64,000 nt of DNA from an uncultured Rhodospirillaceae bacterium (GCA_913043025.1 CAJWLM010000003.1:62001-126000); one strand, 5' to 3'. Counted from the first letter of the stretch, positions 20,580 through 29,716 are shown. Made by a program: numbers and translations. Notes: generated by a model from the sequence alone, not told the origin.

Positions 20580-21305
20580 TCACCGGTTGTCCACCCTAAC
20601 ATTTCTCTGTGATATATTAATTTCTACTGCCCTCAGTTCGTCGGGTGTTCCTACATGATACCATTCACCATCATGCACTTGTGCATACAGGCGGCCCACT
20701 AACTCGGCCTGATCGTATAGTGCGTTTAGTGAGAATGCCCCTTCAGGGGTGCTTTGAAATAGGCGCGGGTGCAAAATCTGAACACCTGCGAAAATGTATG
20801 GCGATACTTCTTGTTCAGTGCGCCTCCGAGCAATACCAGTACCGTCTACGTGATAATCACCGTGCCCGTTGTAAGAGGTTAGGCGAACCACTGGGTACAG
20901 TAAAAGTAATGCGTCCATTCGATTTTCATCCCATGCCATCGCCAACCGCTCTAGCGCAGGATAAGGGCCGTCAACCCAGAGCGCGTCGCTATTGATAACA
21001 AAGAAAGGACTTTGCCCAAAGTGACTTAGCGCATTCTTAACACCACCACCTGTCTCTAGGCGTTCCTTTTCATATACGGTTGTAACACGCTTGAAATTTG
21101 ATAAATGTCTACAGATCTGGTCTGATAAATAATGAGTATTAACGATGATTTGCCTGACGCCGTATTCAATGCAGTGATCAAACCCATAATTTATTAGAGG
21201 TTTTCCTAACACTTTTATCAAGGGTTTGGGACAATTCGCTGAAAGCGGCCCCATCCTAGTACCAAGGCCTGCGGCAAGTAGCATTGCTTTTTTAATTAAC
21301 GTCAC
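20580..21305 (-). CDS. murU: nucleotidyltransferase, MurU-like (N-acetylmuramate 1-phosphate uridylyltransferase)
   Basis: A 241-residue sugar-phosphate nucleotidyltransferase. The NTP loop LAAGLGTRMGPL is at residues 10-21 and the PKPLIKV substrate lysine motif follows. In Pseudomonas and Caulobacter-type recycling, MurU makes UDP-MurNAc from MurNAc 1-phosphate produced by AmgK, bypassing fosfomycin-sensitive MurA. The amgK-like gene is immediately upstream with a GTGA start/stop overlap, which fixes the GTG at 21305 as start and supports this role. A general mannose-1-phosphate guanylyltransferase label is possible on sequence alone; context favours MurU. Confidence 0.85.
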   Translation of the reverse strand: MTLIKKAMLLAAGLGTRMGPLSANCPKPLIKVLGKPLINYGFDHCIEYGVRQIIVNTHYLSDQICRHLSNFKRVTTVYEKERLETGGGVKNALSHFGQSPFFVINSDALWVDGPYPALERLAMAWDENRMDALLLLYPVVRLTSYNGHGDYHVDGTGIARRRTEQEVSPYIFAGVQILHPRLFQSTPEGAFSLNALYDQAELVGRLYAQVHDGEWYHVGTPDELRAVEINISQRNVRVDNR

Positions 21306-22306
21306 TCTCGTGTCACCGGCGTTGGAGTAATACGATACTTTTGGGGAAAATAATAATCAAACCATTTTTTGACAGGCGCCAATGCAGGATGCCTAAGGTC
21401 GGTTTCAAGCCAACGCCATACTCGAGCAATATGTTTCAGGTACTGTGGTTTTCCGTCTCTTCTATCTAATCGAGTAAAGATACCAAGAATTTTCGTGCAC
21501 CTTTGCGCACCGAGTATGGCATATGAACTCGCAAACTTATCTGGGTTTAATGTGGGGAAAGCCGATAAGTATTGAGACAACATTTGCCTACTAATTTTTG
21601 CGGGTACGTCTCTACGAGCATCTTCTAACAACGATACCAAGTCATAGCTCACAGGTCCTATAACGGCATCCTGGAAATCTAGTAAACCACACGCAGCAAT
21701 ACCGTTTCTATTATTTAATAACATTAGATTATCAGCATGAAAGTCCCGCAATACAATGCTCGACGGCACTTCTCGAGCGGTTTTAAGAGCAGTTCGCCAT
21801 GCGCTATCAAAGGCTGCTTTGTCAAGATCAGGGGTATCCGTTCCCAAGACTGCAGGCATGTACCAATCCAAACAAAGTTGAGTTTCCCTCACCAAGAGGT
21901 CGTTGTCATAGGCTGACATGGCCCCATCATCTTGGTACGCCCTATGCAAATGGATTAGAACATTAGTTGCTAGCTTGTAAAGTTCACCTTCATCAACCCC
22001 AGCCAGCAGCCTCTCTGTGTAGGTTGTGTCACCGAAATCTTCTATCAATAAAAAGCCTGCATCTATATCTGCCTCAAAAATATTTGGCGCGCTCAAACCG
22101 AGATCACGAAGCAAATTAGCGATGGTTAAAAACGCGCCTACATTTTCAAGGGGAGGGGGAGCATCCATGAACACAGCACGCTCATTTTTTTTTCTAATAC
22201 GTTCGTATCGACGATTAGAGGCGTCGCCTGCTAAGGGTGTGTGTTCTCCATCTTGCCATTTCACTCGACCCAAAAATTCATTCGCTAAAGTTTTACGATT
22301 ATGCAT
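21302..22306 (-). CDS. amgK: aminoglycoside-phosphotransferase-fold kinase, AmgK-like anomeric sugar kinase
   Basis: A 334-residue kinase. The catalytic loop VLRDFHADNLML carries the HxDN pattern and CGLLDFQDAVIG holds the metal-binding Asp. AmgK phosphorylates MurNAc and GlcNAc at the anomeric carbon in peptidoglycan recycling. The ATG at 22306 has GAGGAAACCG ahead of it and lies within the last codons of tsaE, so I prefer it to a TTG at 22321. The tsaE-amgK-murU order is typical of Alphaproteobacteria. The name rests on fold plus neighbours. Confidence 0.87.
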   Translation of the reverse strand: MHNRKTLANEFLGRVKWQDGEHTPLAGDASNRRYERIRKKNERAVFMDAPPPLENVGAFLTIANLLRDLGLSAPNIFEADIDAGFLLIEDFGDTTYTERLLAGVDEGELYKLATNVLIHLHRAYQDDGAMSAYDNDLLVRETQLCLDWYMPAVLGTDTPDLDKAAFDSAWRTALKTAREVPSSIVLRDFHADNLMLLNNRNGIAACGLLDFQDAVIGPVSYDLVSLLEDARRDVPAKISRQMLSQYLSAFPTLNPDKFASSYAILGAQRCTKILGIFTRLDRRDGKPQYLKHIARVWRWLETDLRHPALAPVKKWFDYYFPQKYRITPTPVTRE

Positions 22307-22829
22307 CGGTTTCCTCGACAAATGCTTTCACAGCATTATTCAATCGTTTTTGCCATGCGAGACCAGGGTCGAAAGAGATAATTCGAATATTTGACGGTCC
22401 TTCCTTGCCTGCCTCGAAGGACATATTGAGCCGTGAGACACCGCCTAGAGCACCAATGCTCTCAGGCCATTCGATCAAAATTATCCCCCCAGCCACAGCA
22501 GCGTCAAGGCCAAGTTCTTCCAGTTCCGAATTCGATTGAATTCGGTACAAATCATAGTGGTATATCGGAATGGCTCCCGTTTCGTAGACCTGCATCAACG
22601 TGTAAGTAGGGCTGGGCACGATCTCATCGTGATGGGTCAGAGACCGAATGAAGCCGCGCGCGAATACAGTCTTACCAATGCCGATCGGCCCCATTAGTCC
22701 TATTACATCACCGACTGTCGCTACTCTTGCAATGGATTCCGCAAGCCTTAAACTCGAAGATACGTCATCCAATTTAACCGCATCGCATGCTCCAGTGGTG
22801 TTTAACGAATGATGTTGAGCAGGTGACAT
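22299..22829 (-). CDS. tsaE: tRNA threonylcarbamoyladenosine biosynthesis ATPase TsaE
   Basis: A 176-residue P-loop protein needed with TsaB and TsaD for the t6A37 modification of ANN-decoding tRNAs. The Walker A is GPIGIGKT at 47-54, followed by VPSPTYTLMQVYE and the YHYDLYRI motif conserved in TsaE. Its last eight bases overlap the amgK start. A 323-base gap separates it from the ahcY end; relatives often have a sensor kinase there, which I do not see. Confidence 0.93.
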   Translation of the reverse strand: MSPAQHHSLNTTGACDAVKLDDVSSSLRLAESIARVATVGDVIGLMGPIGIGKTVFARGFIRSLTHHDEIVPSPTYTLMQVYETGAIPIYHYDLYRIQSNSELEELGLDAAVAGGIILIEWPESIGALGGVSRLNMSFEAGKEGPSNIRIISFDPGLAWQKRLNNAVKAFVEETDA

Positions 22830-23152
22830 TATATCCTTTTTGCATTTAACAATCAGTTAACTTGGTTTAAGGGCCACGTGCCCAGTGTACGCAACCGACG
22901 TTAAGGTCTTGCCAGATCTTATATTTATTTTATCGAACCTAAAGCGATTTACTCAAGCGGCGAAATAATTACATATCGCAGCAGCAACACCCTCAGCAAT
23001 GCCTCCCGTCTAATCACTGCATTCACTGGAGCGCGCAATAACACACATTTGTACCACTTAAAAAATTCTGCACGGACGCGCTACTTCAATAGCCATCGCG
23101 GGTAATAGGCACCAAGAAATCCGTAAGTGCTCCGCAGATTATTAGTAATATT
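22830..23152. other. gene-free interval between ahcY and tsaE
   Basis: No open frame with a start, ribosome site and coding character is present on either strand. The right edge contains the AT-rich inverted repeat at the ahcY end; the left edge must contain the tsaE promoter if that operon is independent, but no clear -35/-10 pair stands out. Confidence 0.5.
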
Positions 23153-23171
23153 CTAATATCTATAATAATCT
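23136..23171 (-). terminator. AT-rich inverted repeat at the ahcY 3' end
   Basis: AGATTATTA (23136-23144) and TAATAATCT (23163-23171) are perfect nine-base arms, with a smaller ATTAG/CTAAT pair nested inside. One arm lies in the last codons of ahcY. The stem is purely AT-rich apart from one pair and no U-tract follows, so its strength as a terminator is doubtful. Confidence 0.3.
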
Positions 23172-24448
23172 GGTTTAAACGGACCACTCTTCCCAACGCC
23201 AATGTATTCAGCCTGTTCTTCCGATAGCGAGCTCAGTTGGGCTCCCAGTTTTGACAAGTGGAGCTGAGCGACTTTCTCATCCAACGATTTGGGCAACACG
23301 TACACCTTATTTTCGTAGTTTTTATAATTTTGCCAAAGCTCGATTTGGGCTAAGACCTGATTTGAAAATGAGGCCGACATAACAAAGCTTGGATGCCCCG
23401 TCGCGCACCCCAAATTCACCAGACGACCCTCCGCAAGAACGATCAACCGTTTCCCATCAGCGAACTCAACTTCGTCGACTTGAGGCTTGATGTTGTGCCA
23501 CTTAAGATTCTTCAGATCGTTTATGGCAATTTCAGAATCGAAATGCCCAATATTACACACAATCGCACGATCTTTCATGTCTCTCATGTGGTCCAACGTA
23601 ATAACGTCTATATTCCCGGTTGTAGTAACAAAAATATCCCCGACCGGGGCTGCGGCCTCCATTGTTGTAACTTCGTATCCCTCCATGGCCGCTTGCAGCG
23701 CGCAAATAGGATCAACTTCAGTGACCAAGACGCGGGCTCCTTGGCCTCTCAAACTAATTGCCGAACCTTTTCCAACATCACCATACCCCGCCACAACAGC
23801 GGTTTTCCCAGCAAGCATTACATCAGTTGCACGCTTGATACCGTCGATGAGGCTCTCGCGACACCCATAGAGATTGTCAAATTTTGATTTTGTCACCGAG
23901 TCATTGACGTTAAATGCCGGCACCGCGAGACTGCCATTTTTCTCCATCTCGTTCAGGCGATGCACTCCAGTAGTTGTTTCTTCCGACAACCCGCGAACCT
24001 CTTTTAAAAGTTCAGGAAACTTTTCATGCATAACTATAGTGAGGTCGCCTCCGTCATCTAAAATCATATTCGGCGCCCATCCACCAGGCCCCTTGATGGT
24101 TTGATCCATACACCACCAATACTCCTCTTCCGTTTCACCTTTCCATGCAAAAACGGGTATGCCCTTCACAGCCATGGCAGCAGCAGCCTGATCCTGCGTG
24201 GAGAAAATGTTGCAAGAAGCCCAACGCACCTCTGCTCCAAGCTCTACAAGTGTCTCGATTAAAACAGCTGTTTGTATAGTCATATGCAAAGAGCCAGCGA
24301 TCCGCGCACCATCAAGAGGCTTTTTCCCAGCGTATTCCTCACGGATGGCCATTAAGCCGGGCATCTCAGTCTCAGCAATAGCAATCTCTTTACGACCCCA
24401 GTCGGCGAGCTCGATATCTGCGACCTTAAAATCATTAGACGCTGCCAT
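23153..24448 (-). CDS. ahcY: adenosylhomocysteinase (SAH hydrolase)
   Basis: Hydrolyses S-adenosylhomocysteine to homocysteine and adenosine, clearing the by-product of methylation. It has 431 residues, including the NAD-binding loop [26 protein letters not shown] with the substrate lysine, and the C-terminal KPDYYRY signature. I place the start at ATG 24448, preceded by GAGAGGTTCTT; the frame stays open upstream but homologues begin here with DFKVADI. A promoter and an upstream palindrome lie within 130 bases of the start. The usual rapZ-EIIA-HPr-ahcY order has lost the two PTS genes here. Confidence 0.97.
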   Translation of the reverse strand: MAASNDFKVADIELADWGRKEIAIAETEMPGLMAIREEYAGKKPLDGARIAGSLHMTIQTAVLIETLVELGAEVRWASCNIFSTQDQAAAAMAVKGIPVFAWKGETEEEYWWCMDQTIKGPGGWAPNMILDDGGDLTIVMHEKFPELLKEVRGLSEETTTGVHRLNEMEKNGSLAVPAFNVNDSVTKSKFDNLYGCRESLIDGIKRATDVMLAGKTAVVAGYGDVGKGSAISLRGQGARVLVTEVDPICALQAAMEGYEVTTMEAAAPVGDIFVTTTGNIDVITLDHMRDMKDRAIVCNIGHFDSEIAINDLKNLKWHNIKPQVDEVEFADGKRLIVLAEGRLVNLGCATGHPSFVMSASFSNQVLAQIELWQNYKNYENKVYVLPKSLDEKVAQLHLSKLGAQLSSLSEEQAEYIGVGKSGPFKPDYYRY

Positions 24449-24514
24449 AAGAACCTCTCTTTTATCCATAATTTTTAAAAAGGGCTTCAATTGGTTGCCC
24501 AAATCCGCTTCCCG

Positions 24515-24544
24515 TTTATACTAGCAACAATGCTAGGATATCAA
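24515..24544 (-). promoter_or_regulatory. sigma-70-type promoter of ahcY
   Basis: On the minus strand TTGATA (24544-24539) and TATAAA (24520-24515) are separated by 18 bases, close to the consensus. The spacer contains a perfect hairpin-type inverted repeat, CTAGCA/TGCTAG, at 24521-24536, which could itself be a regulator site. Predicted transcripts would have a leader of about 60 bases with no recognisable SAH riboswitch. Confidence 0.55.
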
Positions 24545-24549
24545 CAAAA

Positions 24550-24577
24550 ATATAACGATATGTTTATGTCGTTATGT
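24550..24577 (-). promoter_or_regulatory. operator-like palindrome upstream of the ahcY promoter
   Basis: Two 12-base arms, ATATAACGATAT and ATGTCGTTATGT, separated by GTTT, match each other as inverted repeats at 10 of 12 positions. The element sits six bases upstream of the -35 box. Its AT-rich GATAT core resembles what I recall of SAM/SAH-responsive ArsR-family (SahR/SamR) operators ahead of methionine-cycle genes. That link is from memory and is an inference; no such regulator is encoded in the window. Confidence 0.4.
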
Positions 24578-24934
24578 TTAGATGCGACTGACTGCATTCT
24601 GATTCTTAAAGAGGTGCTAAATGCGCTTGTATTGAAGACCAAATACTACACAAACAGTGAATTTATGAAAAAGCCACGATAGCAAAGAAAATCGCACTAA
24701 AGAAGTTACCCAAAATGGGGATAAGTTTATAAATTCGAAATACCGAATCCAAGTTGGGGTACCTGCAATTACCTGTTACTCCGTTACTTGGAGAAAGTAG
24801 TCAAGCCCACCCTCGCATGCTCAAATGTATTGCAGGTCGAAAACCTTAATAATAACAGCGCATTTTTGTCTCCGAAATACCGGCGAGCAAAAATTTTGCC
24901 CTCTATGTCATCAACTTTCTACCCCGGTTTCTGC

Positions 24935-25825
24935 CTAGAGCATATCGCTGCCAGCGTCTCGATGCATGTCACGATGTTGTAACCGGACCCGCCAATCTCT
25001 GTGTTCCAATCTTTCCGCAAGATCAACTGCCACAGATACAGATCTATGGCGACCTCCGGTGCAACCAATCGCGATGGTCAAGTAGCTCTTGCCTTCTTCC
25101 CTGTAGCGGGGAATGCAAAGGGCTAGCATTTTATCAACTGTGTTTAAATACTCAGCTATACCTGGATCTCGCATAACATAAGAACGCACCGCCTGGTCCT
25201 CTCCAGACAACGGGCGGAGCTTTTCATCGTAATGTGGATTCCTCAAAAACCGAACATCAAAGACTAAGTCTGCGTCACGAGGCAAACCGTGACGAAATGA
25301 AAATGATTTTATAAAAATTTCTGTCCCTGTACTATTGTCATATGCGAAATGCTTAGCAAGAACAACTTTCAATTCAGGTAAGCTTCGCTCAGTGGTGTCT
25401 AACACCAAGTCAGCACGATCACGAAGTCTCGATAAAAGGCGACGCTCTAGTTCAATGGAGTCTGATAGCGGACGGTCAGATGCTAAAGGATGCCGCCGAC
25501 GTGTTTCAGTGAAGCGCCGCCCGAGCACCATATCCTCACAGTCGATAAAAATTGATAGGACCTCGGCATTATGCTTGGCCTTCCAACGCTCAAGTTCATC
25601 GATTACCGTCTCAACCGAAAAACCTCGGGTCCGAAGATCCACCCCTATTGCTAATGGCCTTCCCTTGCCGAGAAGATTTTCTGGCTCAGGCTGATCGATC
25701 AGCCTGCCCAAAAATGAGAGCGGCAGGTTATCAACTGCTTCATACCCCAAATCTTCAAGGACCTTGAGTGACGCTGTGCGCCCGGCGCCAGACATGCCAG
25801 TGACTAATACAACGCGCTCTTTCAA
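24935..25825 (-). CDS. rapZ: RapZ-type RNase adapter / nucleotide-binding protein
   Basis: A 296-residue protein with the P-loop GMSGAGRT at residues 10-17 and the C-terminal phosphate-binding GCTGGRHRSV near residue 270. In Escherichia coli RapZ senses glucosamine 6-phosphate and directs RNase E to small RNAs; the alphaproteobacterial role is not established. The start is a TTG at 25825: an in-frame TAA lies two codons upstream, and the next ATG would cut into the P-loop, while GGTGAGGG precedes the TTG. Relatives sit between hprK and PTS genes, which are missing here. Confidence 0.92.
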   Translation of the reverse strand: MKERVVLVTGMSGAGRTASLKVLEDLGYEAVDNLPLSFLGRLIDQPEPENLLGKGRPLAIGVDLRTRGFSVETVIDELERWKAKHNAEVLSIFIDCEDMVLGRRFTETRRRHPLASDRPLSDSIELERRLLSRLRDRADLVLDTTERSLPELKVVLAKHFAYDNSTGTEIFIKSFSFRHGLPRDADLVFDVRFLRNPHYDEKLRPLSGEDQAVRSYVMRDPGIAEYLNTVDKMLALCIPRYREEGKSYLTIAIGCTGGRHRSVSVAVDLAERLEHRDWRVRLQHRDMHRDAGSDML

Positions 25826-26261
25826 CTGTTAAACCCTCACCTAACCTTTTTATAACGTCGTGCTCTCTATCGCGCATTACAGCTACACCACCGCAGATGC
25901 CTCAGATACTCCGGGGCACGGCCCACGGAACAGACTGACCACCAACCGGTACACATTTGACATTCAAGCTAAAATCTTAAATCAACCCAAATGCGTAGAA
26001 TCAATTGGCGAAGCTAGCATTTCTATAACACCTAGAGCCCACGGCTCAAATATTCCAAGCAACTGAAAGTATGAAAAAAAATTTGCGCATCGTCATCCAC
26101 AGTTGAATGCGCTCAGTCGGGTTTTATCAAAATGACTCTACGACCCCTTAGATTCAGAGCTTAATTGACTCTTTCGCAGCTCAAGGAGCTATTAGAAAAC
26201 TGCTTGGCCATCGCTAGCCGAGACGTTTACATGACAATACGTTAGATTTCTTTGAAGTTTT
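25826..26261. other. 436-base interval between chvG and rapZ
   Basis: No intact gene is visible. The length and place match where many Alphaproteobacteria carry hprK (HPr kinase/phosphorylase). Short HprK-like fragments are listed separately. All three minus-strand frames carry several stops. No convincing promoter for rapZ was found. Confidence 0.5.
26003..26160 (-). pseudogene. possible hprK relic lacking the P-loop
   Basis: Three short stretches occur in the order and orientation expected of HprK. LNLRGRRVILIKP (26157-26119) resembles the strand leading into the P-loop, usually GRGVLLRGP. VDDDAQ (26100-26083) resembles the VADDQ metal site. LGVIEMLASPI (26035-26003), in another frame, resembles the AGLIEMRGLGI block. 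The spacing from the second to the third fits HprK, while the region between the first and second is too short and lacks the P-loop. Stops and one frame change interrupt it. Individually each match could be chance; synteny between chvG and rapZ is the main support. Confidence 0.3.
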
Positions 26262-27956
26262 TTATTCCGCCGGGAGAACTACTATGAATCTGGCACCACT
26301 GCTTTCCCCATCATAATGACCTCGATTCTCAGCTAAAATCTTACCCCTATGCGCCTCGATTATTTGTTTTGAGATAGAAAGTCCAAGCCCGGAATGAGCA
26401 CCAAACTTCTCACCTTCAGGGCGCTCAGTATAAAACCGGTCAAAAATCGCTGATAGTTTTGATATTGGTATACCTGGCCCTTGATCTTCAATCATTACCT
26501 CAACGCAATTACCATTCTTTCTTGCTCTGACTGTAATCTTCCCATTGGGTGGACTAAAGCTAGCAGCGTTACCCAATAAGTTTCTGAATACCTGTACTAA
26601 ACGACTCTCCGAGCCTCTAACAGCAAGGCGCATACTCGGGTCTACTTCGACCTCAAACCGCGCAGAGCTAGATACAGAATTCTCTACAGCTACCAAAGCT
26701 AAAATAATACGCCCTACATCTATTGACTGCATCTCCTCACGGCTAAGCTCGGAATCAAGCCGGGACGCGTTAGAAATGTCCGTAATAAGACGATCAAGCC
26801 GTTGAACATCCTCGAGTACTATGCCCATCAGCTTTTTCTGTTGTTGGTGGTCTTTCAACCTCAAAGCTGTCTCAACGGCACTTCTGAGAGAAGTCAGAGG
26901 GTTTTTAATTTCATGGCTTACGTCAGCGGCAAACCGCTCCGTTGCATCCATACGCTCATGCAGCGCATCGGTCATTTCACGTAGCACCCGTGAAAGATCT
27001 CCAATCTCATCTCCTCGTGATGAAAAGTCAGGTATTTGTTGTGACTCTCGACCATGCCCCAAACGAACCATTTCAGCGGCGCCCGCAAGCCGCAAAACCG
27101 GTCGCGCTATAGTTCCCGCCAGATAGAGAGATAAAAGGATGGTAATAACAAGCGCCGCACCTGATACAACAATGACCTTCTGGCGAAAATCACGAATTGC
27201 AGATTCTATGTCTGTTGCGTCTTGCGATAGAAGTATCGCTCCCACGACACGCCGCACATTTTGCACGGGTACAGCTACCGACAACATCAAACCACTCTTC
27301 CCACCCATGCGGATGACGCCGACAACATTACCGGAAAATGCGCGCACGACTTCATCATAATGGTTTGCGCGAGGCAACACCTCCTCGCGATAATGGGACA
27401 GTTTTTCGCCCGATGGCAGCCAATTAATACCCCAGTCAATTAGGCCGAATGCCCAATCCCATATAATATAATTCTCTCCGCTTGGAGATAGTGATTCCAC
27501 TTGAATATCAGTTTGTTTGCTGTCGACAATCTGATCCCCATTGAGCACAAAAAGCCGTGTACGCAATTTAGGATCATCACTTAAACGCCGGATAGTGTCC
27601 CTCGCCATAAGTGGGTTGATGAATTGTCTTCCTGCATGCGTCTCGCCAACTGAAGTTTCGCCAAGTGCAGCAGCCACTAACCTACCCTTATTACCCATGA
27701 CCTCTAGTTCTGCGTCAATGAGCCCATCCCGATAAGAGTCAGAATAAAACAGGAACCCGATCGGAATTAATAACGCAACAATATTTACAGCGAGTATTCT
27801 TAATGTGAGTGGCGAGATAATGCGCTGCCGCTGACAGTTTTCTCGCCACTTTTTCAGGGACATAGTGATGGAACGAAAATAACCATTTGGTCCGTCAGCC
27901 GAGCCAGCTAGTTTATCGGAACAAAGATGTTTGGCCTTCTTAGACTTAGAAGTCAC
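26262..27956 (-). CDS. chvG: membrane sensor histidine kinase ChvG
   Basis: A 564-residue kinase with a cytoplasmic N-terminal tail, a first membrane segment near residues 52-70, a large periplasmic domain, a second segment near residues 262-282, HAMP, a dimerisation domain with the phosphorylated His348 in [14 protein letters not shown], and an ATPase domain with [16 protein letters not shown] and [10 protein letters not shown]. ChvG senses acidity and envelope state in relatives and signals to ChvI. The GTG start overlaps the chvI stop by four bases (GTGA), so the pair is coupled. Confidence 0.92.
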   Translation of the reverse strand: MTSKSKKAKHLCSDKLAGSADGPNGYFRSITMSLKKWRENCQRQRIISPLTLRILAVNIVALLIPIGFLFYSDSYRDGLIDAELEVMGNKGRLVAAALGETSVGETHAGRQFINPLMARDTIRRLSDDPKLRTRLFVLNGDQIVDSKQTDIQVESLSPSGENYIIWDWAFGLIDWGINWLPSGEKLSHYREEVLPRANHYDEVVRAFSGNVVGVIRMGGKSGLMLSVAVPVQNVRRVVGAILLSQDATDIESAIRDFRQKVIVVSGAALVITILLSLYLAGTIARPVLRLAGAAEMVRLGHGRESQQIPDFSSRGDEIGDLSRVLREMTDALHERMDATERFAADVSHEIKNPLTSLRSAVETALRLKDHQQQKKLMGIVLEDVQRLDRLITDISNASRLDSELSREEMQSIDVGRIILALVAVENSVSSSARFEVEVDPSMRLAVRGSESRLVQVFRNLLGNAASFSPPNGKITVRARKNGNCVEVMIEDQGPGIPISKLSAIFDRFYTERPEGEKFGAHSGLGLSISKQIIEAHRGKILAENRGHYDGESSGARFIVVLPAE

Positions 27957-28651
27957 GATTGGCCATATCTATATCCTACACCATACAGTGTCTCTATCTG
28001 AGAAAAATCCGTATCAACTTCGCGAAATTTGCGTCTGAGGCGTTTTATATGACTGTCTATTGTTCTATCATCCACGTAGATACTTTCTCCATAAGCCGCA
28101 TCCATCAACTGATCCCGAGTTTTTACATGCCCCGGTCGCTGTGAAAGAGATTGCAACAAAAGAAATTCTGTTACGGTGAGTTTGATATCAACTCCATCCC
28201 AGCAACACGAATGACGTTGAGGGTCAAGCTTCAACTTCCCACGCTCAATAAGGTCTTTTGGCACGCCATCCAAAGGTTCTTCTAATAACTCAGAACGACG
28301 GAGAATTGTGCGAATTCTTTCTATCAGCAGTCGCTGAGAAAATGGCTTTTTGATGTAATCGTCTGCCCCCATACGTAGCCCTAGTACTTCATCAATCTCG
28401 TCATCTTTGGAGGTTAAAAAAATAGCCGGGATTTTCGAATTTTGCCTTAATTTTTGAAGCAATTCCATTCCATCCATCCTTGGCATTTTTATATCTAAAA
28501 TAGCAAGGTCAGGTGTATTTTTGATTAGCCCCTTGAGTGCTTCTTCTCCGTCATGAAACAGCACTACGTCATAGCCCTCTGCCTCGAGAGCCATTGAGAC
28601 CGAAGTAAGAATATTTTGGTCATCATCAACCAATGCAATTGTTTTATTCAT
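27953..28651 (-). CDS. chvI: response regulator ChvI
   Basis: A 232-residue OmpR-type regulator. The receiver has Asp9-Asp10-Asp11 and the phosphoacceptor Asp53 in [13 protein letters not shown], with Lys in IKKPF; the winged-helix DNA-binding domain ends [15 protein letters not shown] and YGVGYRYG. It is the partner of ChvG immediately downstream and regulates envelope, acid-response and symbiosis genes in related bacteria. The ATG at 28651 is preceded by AAAGGAGGT. Upstream lies the divergent interval shared with the SCO1-like gene. Confidence 0.94.
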   Translation of the reverse strand: MNKTIALVDDDQNILTSVSMALEAEGYDVVLFHDGEEALKGLIKNTPDLAILDIKMPRMDGMELLQKLRQNSKIPAIFLTSKDDEIDEVLGLRMGADDYIKKPFSQRLLIERIRTILRRSELLEEPLDGVPKDLIERGKLKLDPQRHSCCWDGVDIKLTVTEFLLLQSLSQRPGHVKTRDQLMDAAYGESIYVDDRTIDSHIKRLRRKFREVDTDFSQIETLYGVGYRYGQS

Positions 28652-28949
28652 TCACAACTACCTCCTTTATTTTTATACAAAGCTTGGACGGCATAGGACA
28701 TCATATTTTTAGGTCCACTTAGTATCTTTATAGCGCTGTACTTCAAAAGTTTTCCTCAGAGATAATCCTACACTAGTTGATACTGATGCCTCTGTTAGGG
28801 CGATAAAAAGGCAAAAAAATGGCATTTTCAAAGGCCTATGGAACCGCGAAGATAAAGCACTGTGATGCGGCGATTTGCCTACTGTTACGTGTCAGAAAGC
28901 ACTGTGACAATGATGCCTATTCGGACGTTCGTGAATTGTTTGGTTGGGC
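28652..28949. promoter_or_regulatory. divergent interval between chvI and SCO1-like gene, with a 12-base direct repeat
   Basis: No gene is visible in these 298 bases. The sequence AAAGCACTGTGA occurs twice in the same orientation, at 28854-28865 and 28896-28907, start-to-start distance 42 bases, which is four helical turns. Both lie 43-96 bases upstream of the SCO1-like ATG and may be paired sites for one regulator. I cannot name the regulator. Confidence 0.35.
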
Positions 28950-29582
28950 ATGAAAAATTCTATATCCTTAAAAGTCATAGGGATTTTGGTAGCCGCACTT
29001 TCTGCTATTGCTTTAGCAGCACTCGTATACTGGCACCAAATTGACAATACCAACTCAAATCCAGCGCCAAAAATTGGCTTCTTACCCGTTATAGATATTG
29101 GTGGCCCATTTGCACTTACCGATCATAATGGCTCGAAGATCACAGAGAACAGTTTTCCTGGCAAATTTTTATTGATCACATTCGGCTATACTTTTTGCCC
29201 AGATGTATGTCCAACGGGCCTCGCGAGAATAACAGCAGCACTTAACCGTCTTGGAAAGACCGCAGACTTAGTTCAACCCCTTTTTATCTCGGTAGACCCG
29301 GACCGCGATACCCCAGAGGCACTGGCAACCTACGTAACCCATTTTCATCCAAAAATGCGTGGGCTCACAGGCAACAAAGATGAAATTGATAGTGTCACCA
29401 AAACATACCGCGTATTACGCCATGTCGTAACTCAAGATGATGCCAGTGAATATTTACTCAATCATACAACGTTCTTCTATCTAGTAGCTCCCAGCGGAAA
29501 AATTGCTCGCATTTTCCGCCATGCAACAAGCGTAGATGCCCTTGCAGAGGCTATTTCTACCGAGTTAGCCAAAGAAGGTTGA
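28950..29582 (+). CDS. SCO1/SenC-family copper chaperone
   Basis: A 210-residue membrane-anchored thioredoxin-fold protein. One N-terminal membrane segment (residues 7-27) is followed by a periplasmic domain with the copper ligands Cys83 and Cys87 in FCPDVCPTG and His172 in LLNHTTFF. SCO proteins deliver copper to the CuA site of cytochrome c oxidase or act as redox sensors. Homologues called SenC lie between regB and regA in some purple bacteria; here regBA are about 12 kb away. The ATG at 28950 is preferred to a TTG two codons earlier. Confidence 0.9.
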   Translation: MKNSISLKVIGILVAALSAIALAALVYWHQIDNTNSNPAPKIGFLPVIDIGGPFALTDHNGSKITENSFPGKFLLITFGYTFCPDVCPTGLARITAALNRLGKTADLVQPLFISVDPDRDTPEALATYVTHFHPKMRGLTGNKDEIDSVTKTYRVLRHVVTQDDASEYLLNHTTFFYLVAPSGKIARIFRHATSVDALAEAISTELAKEG

Positions 29583-29701
29583 AGTTGATTAACAACATTT
29601 TCAACTATTTTATTGACCAAAATTGCAATAATTCCCAGATAAACAGCATATCAACATACCAAGAGACACATTGATATGGATTCTCTATTGATTTGAGAGC
29701 G

Positions 29702-29716
29702 GATATCACAGATATC
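29702..29716 (+). promoter_or_regulatory. paired GATATC motif upstream of pckA
   Basis: GATATC occurs twice around ACA (29702-29707 and 29711-29716), giving a symmetric element about 83 bases before the pckA GTG. It may be an operator for a carbon- or growth-phase regulator; no protein can be assigned. Confidence 0.25.

Larger units (their letters stand above)
24449..24934. other. 486-base gene-free interval between rapZ and ahcY
   Basis: This interval holds the ahcY promoter and palindrome near its left end. In many Alphaproteobacteria it would contain genes for a PTS EIIA and HPr. No intact frame for either is present. A 44-codon stop-free minus-strand stretch ending at 24784 includes the residues CNTFEHAR (HAR at 24811-24819), faintly like the CN..GLHAR phosphorylation site of HPr. 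This is too weak to call a pseudogene. Confidence 0.5.

Noticed and set aside
24449-24514. SAH riboswitch in the ahcY leader
   Set aside because: The leader is only about 60 bases and lacks the conserved GC-rich core expected of that riboswitch.
24491-24682. Plus-strand 63-codon open frame upstream of ahcY
   Set aside because: No ribosome site, starts at a random position, covers the ahcY promoter and palindrome, and has no recognisable domain.
24788-24982. Plus-strand 64-codon open frame overlapping the rapZ end
   Set aside because: Antisense to a well-supported gene at one end, with no coding character in the rest.
25335-25694. Plus-strand 119-codon frame within rapZ
   Set aside because: Arg- and Ser-rich shadow of rapZ on the other strand; no start signal.
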